A DNA stretch of 64,000 nucleotides, from positions 2,480,001-2,544,000 of the forward strand of contig NZ_JACCBA010000001.1 in NCBI RefSeq assembly GCF_013409365.1, written 5' to 3'. Numbering within the stretch: position 1 is the stretch's first letter; the number at the start of each line of letters is the position of its first letter. This document shows, piece by piece, positions 25,844 through 35,207 of the stretch. The translations under genes and the position numbers were made by a program. Origin of the DNA: Actinomadura luteofluorescens. Its GTDB lineage: Bacteria > Actinomycetota > Actinomycetes > Streptosporangiales > Streptosporangiaceae. The notes beneath the pieces were generated by a model. That model searched no databases and was not told where the DNA came from. It saw nothing but the letters and a program-made list of their open reading frames with translations.

Positions 25844-27661
25844 TCAGGTCCGCGACGGTGAGGGGCCCGAGGGCAGCAGCGCGGCGATCTCGGGCTTCAG
25901 CAGGCCGCGGACGTTCGCGTAGGAGGTGCCGAAGTTCAGGTTGCCGCAGCCGTCACTGCCCCCGGCCAGGAAGGAGAGCTCGAAGCCGGTGAGAGTGAAG
26001 AACGGGAACAGGAACGGCCCCTGCCTGGCGGTCGACCCCTGGGTCCCGCGCGGGGAGAAGTCGGCGAGCTCGAACGGCCCGTCGGGGCTGCAGTCCCGCC
26101 ATGGGCGCTCGTTCTGCGCCGGCTTCTGCGGGACGAGGGCGTTGAGCCGGCTCACGCCCGCCGCGGTGAGCGTCGAGGGCTTGAAGACGTCGGCCGCGGT
26201 GAGCCGGCGGCCGGTGCGCAGGTCGACGGTGACGACCTCGCCGCCCGGGGAGCCGTCGGCCTGCTGGCAGTTGTCCGACAGCAGGTAGTAGCGGACCGAC
26301 ACCAGGCGGGGGCCGCGCAGCCCGAGCCTCGTCTCGGTGCCGATCTTCGCGGGCCTGCCCTTGCAGAAACGTGGAGCGTTCTTCTTCCACACCCCGACGA
26401 GCCAGTCGATCGGCTCGCGCAGCTCGGCGTTGACGCGGCGCTCCAGCGCGGGGTCCCGCAACCCGGTGACCTTGGGGTACTGCGCGTTCTGGATCTCGAT
26501 CGCCGGGTCGGTGAGCTTGCGGTTGTCGGCCACCAGGGTGACGACGGCGGCGGGCACGGGCGCGGGCCGCGAGGGCTCGTCGTCCTGCACCGCGTAGACG
26601 ACGCCGCCCGCCGTCCCCGCGACCACGGCGGCGCCCGCGGCGGCCATCGCGCCCTTGCCGGCCGCGGTGGCGAGGAAGCCCTTGCTCACGGCCGCGCCCG
26701 CGGTCCCCGCACCGCCGGCGCCGCCCGCGCCGCCCGCTCCGGCGGTGCCCGCCGCACCCGCCGCGCCCGCGCCCGCCGCGGCGGACGCGCCGGGCGTGAC
26801 GGCGAGGGCGCCGAGCGGGAACAGCGCGGCCAGGGCGACCGCGGCGCCCGCCAGGGCGCGCACGCCCCGCTGCTCCCAGTCGCCCCCGTACGCGGCGACG
26901 GCGGCGATGTCGAGCCGCGTGACGAACTCCGCCGCGCCCGGCGGCCGCTGCCCCGGGTCCTTCGCCATCCCCTGGAGGACGAGTTCGCGCAGCGGTCCGG
27001 GCACGTCCCGCACGTCGACCTGCGCGGTGAGGTGCTGGTTCATCAGGGCCGCCCGGTCGGCCGACGCGAAGGGGCGGTGCCCGGTGACGCACTCGACGAA
27101 CACGCACGTCGCGGCGTACACGTCGGTGGCGGGGCTGGCGGGGTCGCCGCGCCACTGCTCCGGCGCCATGTAGACCGGCGTCCCCGAGATCGAGCTGCCG
27201 CCCGTCAGGACGGCGATGCCGAAGTCCACGAGCTTGCTCAGCCCGTCGCCCCGCACCACGACGTTCGCCGGCTTGTAGTCGCGGTGCACGACCCCGACGG
27301 CGTGCGCGGAGGCGAGCCCGAGCAGCGAGCCCTTCAGCACGAGCAGCGCGGCCTCCGGGGTGAGGGCCCCGTTCTCGCGCAGCACCTCCTTCAGGGACGC
27401 GCCGTTCACCGCCTCCATCACGATCGCCGCGCCGTGCTCGCCCTCCACGAACTGGTAGAGGCGGGCCACGTACGGGCTCGTCAGGCGGCCGAGCATCTGC
27501 GCCTCGGACCGCAGCGCGTCGACCGCGCCGGGGTCCCCGCCGGTCAGGTACTTGATCGCGACCGGGGTCCCGGAACCCGTGTGGCGGGCCAGGACGACCC
27601 GTCCCTGCGCGCCGCGCCCGAGCTCGCGCTCCTCGGTGAACCCTGCCAGCCGCCAGTCCAT
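25844..27661 (-). CDS. Membrane Ser/Thr protein kinase with extracellular RsiV/DUF3298-like domain
   Basis: 605 residues. Kinase domain residues 8-270: G-R-G-A-Q-G loop, Lys37, Glu53, H-R-D-Y-K-P-A-N with Asp128, D-F-G 146-148 and A-P-E 166-168, all intact. A hydrophobic segment follows, then a long Ala/Gly-only linker (about residues 290-350) and a C-terminal domain with V-T-V-D-L-R-T-G-R-R-L-T and D-G-C-G-N-L-N-F, like the DUF3298 part of RsiV. It probably senses an extracellular cue and phosphorylates cytoplasmic targets. ATG 27661. Confidence 0.85.
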   Translation of the reverse strand: MDWRLAGFTEERELGRGAQGRVVLARHTGSGTPVAIKYLTGGDPGAVDALRSEAQMLGRLTSPYVARLYQFVEGEHGAAIVMEAVNGASLKEVLRENGALTPEAALLVLKGSLLGLASAHAVGVVHRDYKPANVVVRGDGLSKLVDFGIAVLTGGSSISGTPVYMAPEQWRGDPASPATDVYAATCVFVECVTGHRPFASADRAALMNQHLTAQVDVRDVPGPLRELVLQGMAKDPGQRPPGAAEFVTRLDIAAVAAYGGDWEQRGVRALAGAAVALAALFPLGALAVTPGASAAAGAGAAGAAGTAGAGGAGGAGGAGTAGAAVSKGFLATAAGKGAMAAAGAAVVAGTAGGVVYAVQDDEPSRPAPVPAAVVTLVADNRKLTDPAIEIQNAQYPKVTGLRDPALERRVNAELREPIDWLVGVWKKNAPRFCKGRPAKIGTETRLGLRGPRLVSVRYYLLSDNCQQADGSPGGEVVTVDLRTGRRLTAADVFKPSTLTAAGVSRLNALVPQKPAQNERPWRDCSPDGPFELADFSPRGTQGSTARQGPFLFPFFTLTGFELSFLAGGSDGCGNLNFGTSYANVRGLLKPEIAALLPSGPSPSRT

Positions 27662-27860
27662 CCCGCTCTCCCGCCGCTCTTCAGATCATGCTTCACAGGA
27701 CGGTGACGCCACCGCGTGAGGAAAGGTTCGCGGAAAGTCGGCACGACCGCCAGATCGGGCCCGGGCCCGGGGCCCGGGGAGGACCGGTGAGATGGGACAC
27801 ACCGGCCGCGGCGCGCACGCGGGCCCGGGAGCGTTCGAAGCCACAGGTCACGGGCCGCCC

Positions 27861-27877
27861 TTGTCATTCCATGACAA
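27861..27877 (+). promoter_or_regulatory. TTGTCAT-N3-ATGACAA inverted repeat
   Basis: A perfect 7+3+7 inverted repeat 85 bp before the oxygenase start and 36 bp upstream of its promoter -35. It is a likely operator for an activator or repressor of the operon. Confidence 0.45.
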
Positions 27878-27913
27878 AGCGCGGAGGAAAAGCGCGGCCG
27901 GGAATTCGCGGAA

Positions 27914-27939
27914 GGAATGTGCTACAACCCGTTGGGGTT
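27914..27939 (+). promoter_or_regulatory. SigR-type promoter of the oxygenase operon
   Basis: GGAAT (27914-27918), exactly 18 bp, then GTT (27937-27939), the known SigR/SigH form. The expected transcript start is near 27946, 16 nt before ATG 27962, whose AAAGGA ribosome site fits. The SigR gene is in this window. A match of 8 fixed bases can occur by chance, but not often in this position. Confidence 0.5.
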
Positions 27940-27961
27940 CGCCGACCGCGAAAGGATCTTC

Positions 27962-28826
27962 ATGGGCGCAGCGGAGGCTCTCGCAGGGATCGTCGACACC
28001 GAGCGCTATCCGCTGGCCGCGCCGGGCGGCGCGGGATGGGACGTACTCGTTTCCCGGACCAGGGACGAGCTGGAGAAAACGGGCTGCTGCGTGCTGCCCG
28101 ACTTCATTCGCCCGGCATTGCGGGACGCGCTGCGCGCGGAATGCGGGGCGATCGCACCGCACGCGCATTACGACGTGGAAACGGTGAACGCCTACAACAT
28201 CGACGTGAGCACGCCATTGCCGGAGGACCACCCCGGGCGCCTCACCGTCGAGCGGGGCAACGCGTTCGTCGCCCGCGACCACATCCCCGCCGGGTCCGTC
28301 GTCCACCGGCTCTACGCGAGCGGGCTCTTCCAGCGGTTCGTGGCGGCCCTGCTTCGGGCTGCCCCGGGTCCACGAGCTGGCCGACCCGCTGTCGGGGCTC
28401 GTCCTCAACGTCGTCAACCCGGGAATGGAGCACCCCTGGCACTTCGACACCAACGAGTTCACCGTCAGCCTGCTGACGCAGGAGCCCGAGGACGGGGGCG
28501 TCTTCGAGTACTGCCCGAACATCAGGTCGGCGGAGGCGGAGAACTTCGGCGACGTGCGCCGCGTGCTGACCGGGCACGGCGGCGACCTCGTCCGCGGGCT
28601 CAGGCTCCGCCCCGGTGACCTGCAGCTGTTCAGGGGACGGTACTCGCTGCACCGGGTCGCCGCGGTCCGGGGGGACACGGCGCGGCACACGGCGATCCTC
28701 GCCTACAGCGAGCGCCCGGGGGTCATCGGCAGCGTCGCGCGCACGAGGCAGCTCTTCGGCCGCGTCCTGCCCGAGCACCTGGCGGCGGAGGGACGCGCCG
28801 TCAGGGTCGACCGGCTGCTGGACTAG
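27962..28826 (+). pseudogene. 2OG-Fe(II) oxygenase (HalD/BesD-like relative with HxD), frameshifted
   Basis: The start is ATG 27962 behind AAAGGA. The reading frame leaves at C-T-G-C-T-T-C-G-G (extra T at 28353-28354). Dropping one base gives L-L-G-L-P-R-V-H-E-L-A-D-P-L-S-G and joins to the downstream frame; corrected length 287 residues. The iron ligands are His160 and Asp162 (H-F-D) and His230 (L-H-R-V). Asp162 means a hydroxylase-type centre, not the H-x-G halogenase centre of BesD. It is first in an operon with a methyltransferase and a carnitine-type acyltransferase. Substrate unknown. Either an error or a real break. Confidence 0.75.
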
Positions 28827-28839
28827 GAGGCACCCGCCC

Positions 28840-29649
28840 GTGCGCACGGACGCCACAGGGAAGATCTCGCTCGACCACATCTACACCAGCCCCGATCCTC
28901 GCGCCTACTTCGGCACGCTGCGCGAACTCCACTACGACATCCCGGAACTGGCCAAACCGCACTTCCAGCGGCTCATCGCCGAATACCGGGAGGCGCGCGG
29001 CGTCCCGGTCCCCACCGTTCTCGATATCGGCTGTTCCTACGGCATTAATGCGGCTCTGCTGAAATACGGCGTGACGATGGCGGACCTGTACGATCGCTAC
29101 GGCGGTCCCGACGCCCCCGGACGCACACGCGCCGGCCTTCTGGCCCGAGACCGGGAGTTGGTCCGTTCCCGTGAAGCGACGAACCGCCTGCGTTTCCTCG
29201 GCCTCGACGCGTCCGACAGCGCCCTTTCCTACGCGCTCGAAGCGGGCTTCCTCGACGGCGCCGTCCACGCGGACCTGGAGAACGGCGAGCCGACCGCCGA
29301 GCAGCGCGCCCAGCTCGCCGGAACGGACCTGGTCATCTCGACGGGGTGCCTCGGCTACGTCACCGAGCGCACCCTCACCCGCGTCGTCGAGGCGCACGGG
29401 GAGCGCAGGCCGTGGATGGCACATTTCGTGCTGCGCATGTTCCCGTTCGACCCGATCGCCGAAGCGCTCGCGGCCGCCGGGTACACGACCGTTCGCCACG
29501 AGGGCCTGTTCCGGCAGCGGCGGTTCGCGACGCCGCAGGAGCAGGAACTCGTCCTGGACCGGCTCGCCGAGGTCGGCGCCGACCCGGACGGCCTGGAGAC
29601 CGGCGGCTGGTTCTACGCGCAGCTCTACATCAGCCGTCCACGCGACTGA
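28840..29649 (+). CDS. Class I SAM-dependent methyltransferase-like protein
   Basis: 269 residues. GTG 28840 follows AGGAGG by 9 bp and overlaps nothing. The SAM-binding motif I is T-V-L-D-I-G-C-S-Y-G-I-N-A. The post-I acidic residue is in G-L-D-A-S-D-S-A, and motif IV-like D-L-V-I-S-T-G-C-L-G follows. The C-terminal half lacks a recognisable substrate motif. It lies 13 bp after the oxygenase gene and about 60 bp before the acyltransferase gene, so the three are probably one transcript. The methyl acceptor is unknown. Confidence 0.72.
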   Translation: MRTDATGKISLDHIYTSPDPRAYFGTLRELHYDIPELAKPHFQRLIAEYREARGVPVPTVLDIGCSYGINAALLKYGVTMADLYDRYGGPDAPGRTRAGLLARDRELVRSREATNRLRFLGLDASDSALSYALEAGFLDGAVHADLENGEPTAEQRAQLAGTDLVISTGCLGYVTERTLTRVVEAHGERRPWMAHFVLRMFPFDPIAEALAAAGYTTVRHEGLFRQRRFATPQEQELVLDRLAEVGADPDGLETGGWFYAQLYISRPRD

Positions 29650-29708
29650 CCCCTTCCGACCGGTCGCGGACACGTGACCCGGGGAACGAACAGAACAAGA
29701 GGATCGAT

Positions 29709-31502
29709 GTGAACGCCGGCCAAGAACTGTCGTCCCGCACCTTCGGCAACGAGGAGCGCCTGCCGCGGGTGCCGCTGCCCACGCTCGACGCCACCTGCGA
29801 GCGGTTCCTCGAATGGTGCGGACCGCTGCTGACCGCGGACGAGCGGGCCCGGACCGAGTCGGCGCTGGCCTCGTTCGCCCGCCCGGACGGCCCGGGCCGC
29901 GCGCTGCACGCGGCGCTGGAGCGCTACGACGCGAGCGAGGGGGTGGAGAGCTGGCTGGACACGTTCTGGCCCTACCGCTACCTCGGCCGCCGCGACCGGA
30001 TCGCGCTGAACGCCAACTTCTTCTTCCTGTTCAAGGAGTCGCCGGAGGGACAGGTCGAGCGCGCGGCCGGGCTCATCGCCGGGGCGCTGGACTACAAGCT
30101 GCGGCTCGACCGGGAGGAGATCCCGCCGGTCGTGCAGCGCGGCCGCCCGCTGTCGATGGCGCAGAACCGGTACCTGTTCTCCACGACCCGCATCCCCGGC
30201 GCCGAACAGGACACCGTCCGCGCCCCCTACACCGCCGAGTGGCCGGGGCCGTCGGACGCCCGCCACATCGTGGTGCTGTTCCGCGGCAACATGATCAAAA
30301 TGGACGTGCTCGGTCCCGACGGCCACCCCCACACGCTGGAGGAGCTGCGCGAGGGCCTCGGTTCCGTGCTGAAGGCGGAGGCGGCGCCGGTGCCGTCCGC
30401 CGGGCACCTCACCACCAAGGCCCGCGCCGAGTGGGCGGCGAGCCGCGAGGCCCTGCTGGCCCTCGGCAACGCCAAGGCGCTCGACGACATCGAGACCGCC
30501 CTGTTCTGCGTGTGCCTGGAGGACTCCGTCCCCGAGACCACCCTCGACGCCTGCGACCACCTGCTCCACGGCGACAGCGCCGGCCGCTGGTTCGACAAGG
30601 CCGTCTCCTTCGTCGTGTTCGGCGACGGCACCGCGGGCATCAACGTGGAGCACTGCGGCCTGGACGGCACCACGATTCTCAGCTTCGTCGACGCGCTGCT
30701 GAGCGAGCCCCCGGAGAAGCTGTCGCAGCGGTCGGGCGCCCGGTCGCAGGGGCTCCCGGTCGCCGAGGCGATCGAGTTCACTCTGGACGACGCCCTGCGG
30801 CGCGACATCGGCGACGCCGCGGCGGCCTTCGCCGCGTACGGGGCGGCCACGGCCACCACGACCGTGTCGTTCGACGACTTCGGCACCGAGCACATCAAGC
30901 GGCTGAAGATGTCGCCGGACGCGTTCGTCCAGATGGCCTACCAGCTCGCCCACAAGCGCGCGAAGGGCCTCGTCGGCGCCACCTACGAGTCGATCGCGAC
31001 CCGCCAGTACCGGGGCGGGCGCACCGAGGCGATGCGCGTCGTCACCCCCGAGGTGCTCCGCTTCGTCGAGGCCATGGACGACCCGGCGGCCGGGGCAGGG
31101 CCGCGCCGGGACGCCTTCCGCGCCGCCGCCGACGCCCACGTCCGGCGGGCCAAGGAGTGCCAGGCGGGACAGGCGCCCGAGCAGCACCTGTGGGAGCTCC
31201 AGCTGATCCAGAAGCGGCGCGGCGCCGAGCTGGGCGTCACCGAGCCGCTCCCGCTGTTCGAGTCCCCCGGGTGGCTCGTCATGCGGGACGACTACCTGAG
31301 CACCAGTTCCGCACCGTCGGTCAACATCCGGTACTTCGGGTTCGGCTCGACCAGCGAACAGTGCATCGGCGTCGCCTACGTCCTGCTTCCCGACCGCCTC
31401 AACGTCTACCTGAGCACCCCGCGGCCGGTGGCGGACGCGATGCTGGAGTTCGCCGGCCGGCTCCGCGAGGCCGTCAGCGAGCTGCGGGACCTGCTCGCGT
31501 GA
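29709..31502 (+). CDS. Choline/carnitine O-acyltransferase family enzyme
   Basis: 597 residues from GTG 29709 behind AGAGGA. The family motifs are present: N-terminal L-P-R-V-P-L-P-T-L-D-A-T, L-F-S-T-T-R-I-P-G, the catalytic His315 in I-N-V-E-H-C-G-L-D-G, and the Ser-Thr-Ser patch in Y-L-S-T-S-S-A-P-S-V. Family members move acyl groups between CoA and carnitine or choline. They are mostly eukaryotic, so a bacterial copy beside an oxygenase and a methyltransferase suggests synthesis of an acylated zwitterion or betaine. Not a membrane protein. The acyl donor is presumably acyl-CoA. Confidence 0.85.
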   Translation: MNAGQELSSRTFGNEERLPRVPLPTLDATCERFLEWCGPLLTADERARTESALASFARPDGPGRALHAALERYDASEGVESWLDTFWPYRYLGRRDRIALNANFFFLFKESPEGQVERAAGLIAGALDYKLRLDREEIPPVVQRGRPLSMAQNRYLFSTTRIPGAEQDTVRAPYTAEWPGPSDARHIVVLFRGNMIKMDVLGPDGHPHTLEELREGLGSVLKAEAAPVPSAGHLTTKARAEWAASREALLALGNAKALDDIETALFCVCLEDSVPETTLDACDHLLHGDSAGRWFDKAVSFVVFGDGTAGINVEHCGLDGTTILSFVDALLSEPPEKLSQRSGARSQGLPVAEAIEFTLDDALRRDIGDAAAAFAAYGAATATTTVSFDDFGTEHIKRLKMSPDAFVQMAYQLAHKRAKGLVGATYESIATRQYRGGRTEAMRVVTPEVLRFVEAMDDPAAGAGPRRDAFRAAADAHVRRAKECQAGQAPEQHLWELQLIQKRRGAELGVTEPLPLFESPGWLVMRDDYLSTSSAPSVNIRYFGFGSTSEQCIGVAYVLLPDRLNVYLSTPRPVADAMLEFAGRLREAVSELRDLLA

Positions 31503-32078
31503 TCACCTTCCGGGTCTCGCCGGCCGGTGCGTCCGCCCGATCGGGTAGAGCCAGCGCCGGAACACCCGGCTGAGCCCGGGCATCACGAGGACGGTGAGCA
31601 GCGGGATCACGATGACGGGGAACGTCAGCGCCCGCAGCGGCAGCGGCCACGACTGGGTCAGCGGCGTGACGAACGCCTGCAGGAGCAGGGCGAGCGGGTA
31701 CACGGCGCAGAAGGTGACCACGATCATCTTGAGCTTGGAGGGCGGCGGGACGGACTCGCCGGGCAGGCTGAACCACGTCTCCAGCCCGGTGGTGTCCTGC
31801 CGGTGCTCGTCGGCGATCCCGCTGACCCGCTCGATCCACTCCGCGCGCTCGTCGGAGTGCAGCCACCGGTCGAGCCGCTCCTGGTCGGCGAAGTTCACGA
31901 CCGTGTAGTACCGGTGCCGCGACCCCTCCGCGCGCAGCCAGGTGGCGCCCTGGTGGCCGGAGTACCGGGTCGCGACCTCGTGGAGCCCCTGCGCCCACTC
32001 CTCGAAGTCGCGCTCCCGGCCCGGCCTGACGTCCCAGGTGAACACGATCGTGACGGGCTCGGTCTCCGCTGAAGCCAT
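31503..32078 (-). CDS. ABM-domain membrane protein (antibiotic biosynthesis monooxygenase-like)
   Basis: 191 residues from ATG 32078. The N-terminal 95 residues form an ABM alpha/beta domain (V-T-I-V-F-T-W-D-V-R-P-G-R-E-R-D-F-E-E-W). Two membrane helices follow (M-I-V-V-T-F-C-A-V-Y-P-L-A-L-L-L and F-P-V-I-V-I-P-L-L-T-V-L-V-M-P). This fused layout is a known family of uncertain activity. It follows the MacB-like efflux operon in the same direction, with 24-bp tandem repeats between. Its stop abuts the acyltransferase stop. Confidence 0.8.
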   Translation of the reverse strand: MASAETEPVTIVFTWDVRPGRERDFEEWAQGLHEVATRYSGHQGATWLRAEGSRHRYYTVVNFADQERLDRWLHSDERAEWIERVSGIADEHRQDTTGLETWFSLPGESVPPPSKLKMIVVTFCAVYPLALLLQAFVTPLTQSWPLPLRALTFPVIVIPLLTVLVMPGLSRVFRRWLYPIGRTHRPARPGR

Positions 32079-32094
32079 GGCTGAGATCTCACCC

Positions 32095-32142
32095 GTCCCG
32101 TCCGGTCCATGCGCATCGGTCCCATCCGGTCCATGCGCATTT
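32095..32142 (-). repeat. Two 24-bp direct repeats, each with ATGCGCAT
   Basis: Units 32095-32118 and 32119-32142 agree at 21 of 24 positions and each carries TCCGGTCCATGCGCAT. The self-complementary ATGCGCAT in each makes two dimer-size sites two helical turns (24 bp) apart, 17-64 bp before the ABM-domain gene and just after the permease stop. A regulator site for the ABM gene is likely. Confidence 0.6.
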
Positions 32143-32149
32143 ATGCCGA

Positions 32150-33355
32150 TCAGGTGGCGGCGAGCGCCTCGGTGGGGCTGAGGCGGGACGCCCGGATCGC
32201 CGGGTACAGGCCGGCCACCGCGCCGATGAGCAGGGTCGCGGCGACCCCGCCGAGCACCGCCCACGCGGGGATGACGACCGGCCATCCCTGGGACACGGCG
32301 TAGCCGGCGGTGACGAGCGCGCCGGCGGCCGCCCCGCCCGCGCCGCCGAGCGCCGACAGCAGCAGCGACTCCGCGAGGAACTGCGTGCGGATCTGGCCGC
32401 GGGTCGCGCCGAGGGAGCGGCGCAGCCCGATCTCCGACCGGCGCTCCAGCACCGAGATGACCATGGTGTTGGCGACCCCCACGCCGCCGACCAGCAGCGC
32501 GACCGCGCCGAGGCCGAGCAGCAGCCCGGTGAACGCCTCGCCCGCCGCCTTCCTGGCCGCCAGGGCGTCCGACGGCCGCGACACCTCCACCTCGTTCGGC
32601 GCCTCCGGGTTCGCGGTCGCGCCCAGCACCTCCCGGACGTCCTCGACGCTCGCCTCCGCCGACCGCGTGTAGATCGTCGTCGGATGGCCGTCGAAACCGA
32701 GCCGGTCCTGCGCCGCGGCCCAGCCGACCAGCGCGGCGCCGTCCAGCTCGGGGGCCAGCTCCGCCGGCTCCAGGATGCCGATCACGGTGAACCAGCGCCC
32801 GCCGATCAGCACCTGGACGTCCGGCGCCGCGTGCCCGATCCCGAGGCGCCGCGCGGCGGTCGAGCCGAGGACCGTCGCGGGGAAGCCGCCGGTCGCGGCG
32901 TTCAGCCACACCCCGCCGCGCAGCCTCGCCCCCGTCGCGGCGCGCAGGTCGGTGCGGGCCGCGTACGCCGAGATCCCGTTGGTCTCCGCCTCGGGGATCT
33001 TGCCGGTCCGGTAGACCTTCGCGCCGTCCACCAGCCCGGTCGCCGACACCTCCCGGACCGGGGCGATCCGGGCCACCATGGCCTCCGACTCCAGCGGAAG
33101 CTGAGCCTTCTCGCCGGTCAGGGTGCTGCCGGGCGAGACGGTCAGCAGGTTGGTGCCGAGCGCCGCGAGGGCCCGGTCGAGGTCGGCGCGCGAGGAGGAG
33201 GACACCCCGACGACCGCGACCATCGCTGCGATCCCGATCGCGATGCCGAGCGCGGACAGGAAGGCCCGCAGCGGCCGGGTCCGCAGGCCGACCGCGCCGA
33301 CCCTGAGCACGTCGCCCGGCCACAGCCGGGCCGGCTGGAGCGTCCCGGCCGTCAT
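32150..33355 (-). CDS. ABC transporter permease, MacB/FtsX type
   Basis: 401 residues. The N-terminal membrane helix ([19 protein letters not shown]) is followed by a large extracytoplasmic domain (residues about 50-265) and three C-terminal helices, with the FtsX motif [19 protein letters not shown]. The [10 protein letters not shown] turn is MacB-like. Its ATG overlaps the ATPase TGA. It likely exports or moves an envelope-active compound with its two partners. Confidence 0.9.
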   Translation of the reverse strand: MTAGTLQPARLWPGDVLRVGAVGLRTRPLRAFLSALGIAIGIAAMVAVVGVSSSSRADLDRALAALGTNLLTVSPGSTLTGEKAQLPLESEAMVARIAPVREVSATGLVDGAKVYRTGKIPEAETNGISAYAARTDLRAATGARLRGGVWLNAATGGFPATVLGSTAARRLGIGHAAPDVQVLIGGRWFTVIGILEPAELAPELDGAALVGWAAAQDRLGFDGHPTTIYTRSAEASVEDVREVLGATANPEAPNEVEVSRPSDALAARKAAGEAFTGLLLGLGAVALLVGGVGVANTMVISVLERRSEIGLRRSLGATRGQIRTQFLAESLLLSALGGAGGAAAGALVTAGYAVSQGWPVVIPAWAVLGGVAATLLIGAVAGLYPAIRASRLSPTEALAAT

Positions 33356-34086
33356 CGCGCCGCCCCCGCCATGCGCGGGCCGTCGCCCGCCGGGCCGTCC
33401 CCCGCGGAGCCGTCCGCGGAGCCGTCCGCGGAGTCGGCCACCACCAGGCCGTCGCGCATCCGGACGCGGCGCGGCAGGGCCGCCGCGATCTCCCGGTCGT
33501 GCGTGATGACCACGACGGTGGTACCGGCGGCGTGCAGCTCGCGCAGCAGGGCCATCACCCCGTCGCCGGAGGCCGAGTCCAGAGCGCCGGTCGGCTCGTC
33601 CGCGAGCAGCAGCGCGGGCTCCCCGGCGACCGCCCGCGCGATCGCGACCCGCTGCCGTTCGCCGCCGGACAGCTCGTGCGGCGCGTGCTCCAGCCGGTGG
33701 CCGAGCCCGACCCGCTCCAGCGCCGCCGCGGCCCGCCGCCGCCGCGCCGCCGGGCGCAGCCCGGAGTACAGCAGGCCGTCCGCGACGTTGTCGATCGCCC
33801 GGGTCCCCGCCGCCAGGTGGAAGTGCTGGAAGACGAACCCGATGCGGCTCGCGCGCAGCGCCGACAGCCTGGCGTCCGAGAGCCGCCCCACGTCGTGGCC
33901 GTCGACGCGGATCTCGCCCGAGGTGGGGCGGTCCAGGGTGCCGAGCATGTTGAGCATGGTCGTCTTGCCGGACCCGGACGGGCCGACGATCGCGACCAGC
34001 TCGCCCGCGCCGACGTGCAGCGACACCCCGGCGAGCGCGTGCACGCCGCCCGGGTAGGACTTCCGCACGTCCCGCAGCGTGATCAT
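33352..34086 (-). CDS. ABC transporter ATP-binding protein, MacB type
   Basis: 244 residues from ATG 34086. Walker [11 protein letters not shown]-loop F-Q-H-F-H-L, signature L-S-G-G-E-R-Q-R-V, Walker B L-L-L-A-D-E-P-T and switch H in V-I-T-H-D-R are present. The C-terminal tail has repeats of [16 protein letters not shown] overlaps on both sides couple it to the adaptor and the permease. Confidence 0.92.
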   Translation of the reverse strand: MITLRDVRKSYPGGVHALAGVSLHVGAGELVAIVGPSGSGKTTMLNMLGTLDRPTSGEIRVDGHDVGRLSDARLSALRASRIGFVFQHFHLAAGTRAIDNVADGLLYSGLRPAARRRRAAAALERVGLGHRLEHAPHELSGGERQRVAIARAVAGEPALLLADEPTGALDSASGDGVMALLRELHAAGTTVVVITHDREIAAALPRRVRMRDGLVVADSADGSADGSAGDGPAGDGPRMAGAAR

Positions 34087-35207
34087 TTCGGTACCCCCAC
34101 GAGCGCGCCCTCGGCGATCCCCGCCCCGGAGACCTCGACCTTCCCGTCGGCGAACAGCCCGGTCTCGACCGGGACGTACGACGACGTCCCGCCCCTGACG
34201 ACCTCCACCCCGAAACCGCCCTCCCGCAGCGCGACCAGCGCCGACACCGGCACCGTCAGGACGTTCTCGCGCCGGCCCGCGGTGAAGCGGACGTCGGCCG
34301 AGGCGAGCGCGTAGCGGGCCGCGGCCTTCCGGGCCGCGGCGGAGTCGAGCCAGATCGTGACCTCCACCTTCGTCGCCGGGTCCTCGTTCTGCCCGCCCGG
34401 CTCGATCACGGTGGTGACCTCGTCGATCTCGGCCTCGACCGGCCGCCCCTCCGGCAGGGTCACCTCCACCCTGGCGCCCTTCTTCGCCAGCCGCTGGTCG
34501 GCGGTGTCCAGCTCGACCGTGACGGCCTGCGTGGTCCCGGTGTAGGTGAGGATCTTCTTGCCGGGCGCGGCGGGCTCGCCCGGGTTGGCCGCGAGGGTCT
34601 CGACCCGGACGGGCCCGGCCGCGTACGCGACCCGTCCGACCTCGACGGTCCCGGTCTGCGGCGCGCCGATGTCCTCCTGCCATTCCCGGACGGCCTCGGC
34701 GGTGCCCGAGGTGTACTCGCCGTCCACGGTGAAGCCGCCGTAGCCGAGCGCGCTGAGGTTCTTCTCGAACCGCTTCACGTCGGACCCCTCGGTCCCGGTC
34801 CGCAGCGGCCGGTAGGACGGCTTGGACCCGTACATCAGCACGACGGGATCGCCGTCGAGCTCGTAGAGCCGGTGGCCGCGGGTGACCTCGTCCCCGCTCT
34901 CGGGCAGCCAGGTGATCGTGCCCCTGGCCTGGCTCGTCGCCGTCAGGGTCGGGCCGTAGCCGAGCTGCCCGTCCTCGGTCTGGGTGTCGCTGAGCGTCTC
35001 CCTCGCCACCTTCGCCGTGCCGGGCGGCAGGGCCGCGGCCCGCCCGCCGCCCCGGTCCCCGCCGGTGGCGAGCGCCGCCGCGGTGGCGGCGCCGCCCGCC
35101 GCGACGACCGCGGCGACGGCCAGAGCGATCCTCAGGCGCGGCCGGCGCCGGGCGCGGCGGCCCTCCCGCTCGGCCGGCGCGCGCTCCGCGACGGTCTCCC
35201 CCGTCAC
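34083..35207 (-). CDS. Periplasmic-adaptor-like protein with peptidoglycan-binding domain
   Basis: 374 residues from GTG 35207. One N-terminal membrane anchor ([20 protein letters not shown]) is followed by a peptidoglycan_binding_1-type module ([20 protein letters not shown]) and beta-barrel adaptor segments. It is the membrane-fusion partner of the MacB-like pair; in a monoderm it may link the complex to the wall. GTGA overlap with the lipoprotein gene. Confidence 0.82.
   Translation of the reverse strand: MTGETVAERAPAEREGRRARRRPRLRIALAVAAVVAAGGAATAAALATGGDRGGGRAAALPPGTAKVARETLSDTQTEDGQLGYGPTLTATSQARGTITWLPESGDEVTRGHRLYELDGDPVVLMYGSKPSYRPLRTGTEGSDVKRFEKNLSALGYGGFTVDGEYTSGTAEAVREWQEDIGAPQTGTVEVGRVAYAAGPVRVETLAANPGEPAAPGKKILTYTGTTQAVTVELDTADQRLAKKGARVEVTLPEGRPVEAEIDEVTTVIEPGGQNEDPATKVEVTIWLDSAAARKAAARYALASADVRFTAGRRENVLTVPVSALVALREGGFGVEVVRGGTSSYVPVETGLFADGKVEVSGAGIAEGALVGVPK

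Larger units (their letters stand above)
27662..27961. other. 300-bp regulatory gap before the oxygenase operon
   Basis: Divergent promoter region between the kinase (leftward) and the oxygenase operon (rightward). It contains the G+C-only run GGGCCCGGGCCC-like near 27757-27775, a 17-bp inverted repeat and a SigR-type promoter, annotated separately. No gene is evident. Confidence 0.5.

Noticed and set aside
27757..27775. GGGCCCGGGCCC-like run as a riboswitch or ncRNA
   Set aside because: Low-complexity G+C run with no recognisable fold or following terminator.
31503..33323. 606-residue fusion of permease shadow with ABM protein
   Set aside because: Crosses the permease in another frame through the 24-bp repeats; ATG 32078 is the supported start.
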